Below, piece by piece: positions 63,043 through 64,000 of a stretch of DNA of 64,000 nucleotides (the first letter of the stretch is position 1; every line of letters starts with the position of its first letter). A program made the position numbers and the translations under genes. The notes below the pieces were generated by a model. The model was not told the DNA's origin, did not search any database, and was given only the letters and a program-made list of their open reading frames with translations. The DNA comes from Gemmatimonadaceae bacterium (lineage in GTDB: Bacteria > Gemmatimonadota > Gemmatimonadetes > Gemmatimonadales > Gemmatimonadaceae): contig JAICWO010000003.1 of assembly GCA_025934775.1 (NCBI GenBank), positions 248,001 to 312,000 on the forward strand, given 5' to 3'.

Positions 63043-63596
63043 GCGGCGTGTCCCACGGCGACGTACTCGCCATTCACCGACATCACGAGCCGCCGCCGGC
63101 AGAGCGCGCACAGCGTCTCGCGCGCCGCGTCGACCGCGACGCCGATCTCGTTGGCGACGTCGGCCGCTTCGGCGCGGCCCAGGCGATACGTCGCGTACCA
63201 GGCGCGCCGCTCGTCGTCGGAGAGCACGCCCATCAGCTCGACGCGGTCCTCGCGCTCCACCGCGAGCGCGAGCGCGTGCCGCTCGAGGACGGCCTCGATG
63301 GCGTCGCGGTGGTCCTCGGTCACGCCGCGGAAGAGGAAGTATGCCTCGTGCGGCGGATCGTCGCTCGTGTAGCGGATGAGCAGCTTGGCGACCACCTCGT
63401 CCGCGCATGAGAAATCGATCATTGAAACATGCGAAAAATCGATCACCGTCAGCGCGCGGCGCATGTCGTCGCCGCCGAGGAGCTGTTCGATCTGGCCGCG
63501 CACGGCCGCGCCGGTCGTGCGCGTGACCAGGTTCGAGTACAGATCGCAGGCGAGCGTCTCGCGCAGCACGCTGCTCACGTCGATGTGGTGCATCAT
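63039..63596 (-). CDS. STAS-like protein with C-terminal winged helix
   Basis: A 185-residue protein. The centre (about 45-95) has VIDFSHVSMIDFSCADEVVA, which matches the anti-anti-sigma/STAS-like core, and the end (about 140-175, AADVANEIGVAVDAARETL then RRRLVMSVNGEY) reads as a winged helix. Start ATG at 63596 overlaps the ATPase stop. A STAS domain paired with a GHKL ATPase suggests a partner-switch module, perhaps controlling transcription. Confidence 0.75.
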   Translation of the reverse strand: MMHHIDVSSVLRETLACDLYSNLVTRTTGAAVRGQIEQLLGGDDMRRALTVIDFSHVSMIDFSCADEVVAKLLIRYTSDDPPHEAYFLFRGVTEDHRDAIEAVLERHALALAVEREDRVELMGVLSDDERRAWYATYRLGRAEAADVANEIGVAVDAARETLCALCRRRLVMSVNGEYVAVGHAA

Positions 63597-64000
63597 ATAT
63601 CCATCGGGCTGTCCTTCTCGTTCGCGCCTGACGGAGCCGCTTCGGGAATGATGACTTGCACCTGCGCGCCGGCGAACGGCGCGAGGTCCTCCGCGAGCGG
63701 GACGTCGTCGTCCCAGCTCGGCACGATCGAAATCCGTGCCGTGCCGCTGCGCACCGAGAGCTTGCCGTTCCAGCGTCCGACATAATTGCGCGCGCCGGCC
63801 AACCCCTGTCCGCGACTCCGGTCACGAAACCGGCTCACGCCGCGGATCACCGCTTCCTCGAGCGCGGTCGCGTCGCCCCACCGCGACGTGGGCAGATGCC
63901 CCGGCGCGCTCTCGAGCGACTTGCGAAATCCGAGACCCGCGTCGCATACCGCAATGACGACGACGCGGCGGCCGAGCCGTTTCGTCCAGCGATAGCTCTG
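63593..64000 (-). CDS. GHKL-type ATPase, N-terminus outside the window
   Basis: 136 visible residues of the C-terminal part of a histidine-kinase-like ATPase. VIAVCDAGLGF is the N2-type ATP box and RGQGLAGARNYV the G2 box, followed by a beta-rich end. The family includes anti-sigma kinases and sensor kinases. The N-terminal part lies beyond the right edge. It is coupled to the STAS gene by an ATGA overlap. Confidence 0.75.
   Translation of the reverse strand, partial: QSYRWTKRLGRRVVVIAVCDAGLGFRKSLESAPGHLPTSRWGDATALEEAVIRGVSRFRDRSRGQGLAGARNYVGRWNGKLSVRSGTARISIVPSWDDDVPLAEDLAPFAGAQVQVIIPEAAPSGANEKDSPMDI

Overview
The window is high-GC, gene-dense bacterial chromosome (no rRNA, phage, insertion sequence or CRISPR array). 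The mix is typical of a soil or freshwater aerobic heterotroph and looks most like Gemmatimonadota: split transketolase, FHA plus PP2C signalling, secreted S9 and P1 peptidases, many small lipoproteins, DUF6600/FecR proteins and start/stop overlaps of the ATGA/GTGA type. The phylum is an inference from gene style, not from a marker gene.

Layout. 1-6.2 kb: a partial FAD-linked oxidase, a split transketolase pair, glycerate 2-kinase and a FecR/DUF6600 lipoprotein. 6.4-12.7 kb: PaiB-like flavoprotein, small unknowns, thioesterase-RpiB-beta-lactamase-like operon, and two lytic transglycosylases facing each other. 12.8-18.5 kb: MoaC-HolB, macro-domain protein, P1 peptidase, small stress-like proteins, a membrane protein with a winged-helix regulator, and UppS. 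18.6-27.3 kb: nucleotidyltransferase, metallophosphoesterase, a probable purE-purK-sodC-aminotransferase-SRPBCC-SRPBCC operon, amidohydrolase and cyclophilin. 27.3-31.4 kb: CarboxypepD/plug-like protein, LpxR-like protein with an overlapping lipoprotein, vapBC, tRNA-Asn. 31.4-39.4 kb: uvrA, a methyltransferase relic, two GlsB/YeaQ paralogues, an ABC exporter, and an FHA/PP2C pair. 39.7-50.2 kb: S9 peptidase, HD hydrolase, coiled-coil membrane protein, Ig-like/cupredoxin protein, maeB-pckA (C4/C3 node). 50.2-57.5 kb: RND metal-efflux operon (small Cys/His protein, TolC, adaptor, CzcA-type pump), then endonuclease IV and a zinc-ribbon protein. 57.7-64 kb: one long overlapping minus-strand operon: GHKL ATPase, STAS/wHTH protein, unknown, Cys/Met PLP enzyme, AI-2E transporter, ftsE, ftsX, envC.

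The most unusual content is not a protein. Several non-coding spots, and one spot inside a gene, carry long palindromes built from degenerate tandem 7-base units (18529-18626, 34872-34965, 35332-35349, 36354-36430, 57523-57630). A further one at 39440-39553 uses 9-base units. The consensus differs from element to element, but the design is the same: a run of purine-rich or pyrimidine-rich heptads, then its inverted image. One of them forms the linker between the membrane and ATPase domains of an ABC exporter and is translated in frame. I know of no named family with this architecture in this kind of genome; cyanobacterial STRR heptamers are the nearest published analogue I can name.

No stretch longer than about 250 bases lacks a gene. 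The larger gaps (6189-6379, 18497-18652, 28068-28305, 30384-30618, 39420-39665, 57484-57674) hold promoters, the repeats above, or nothing I can recognise (28068-28305).
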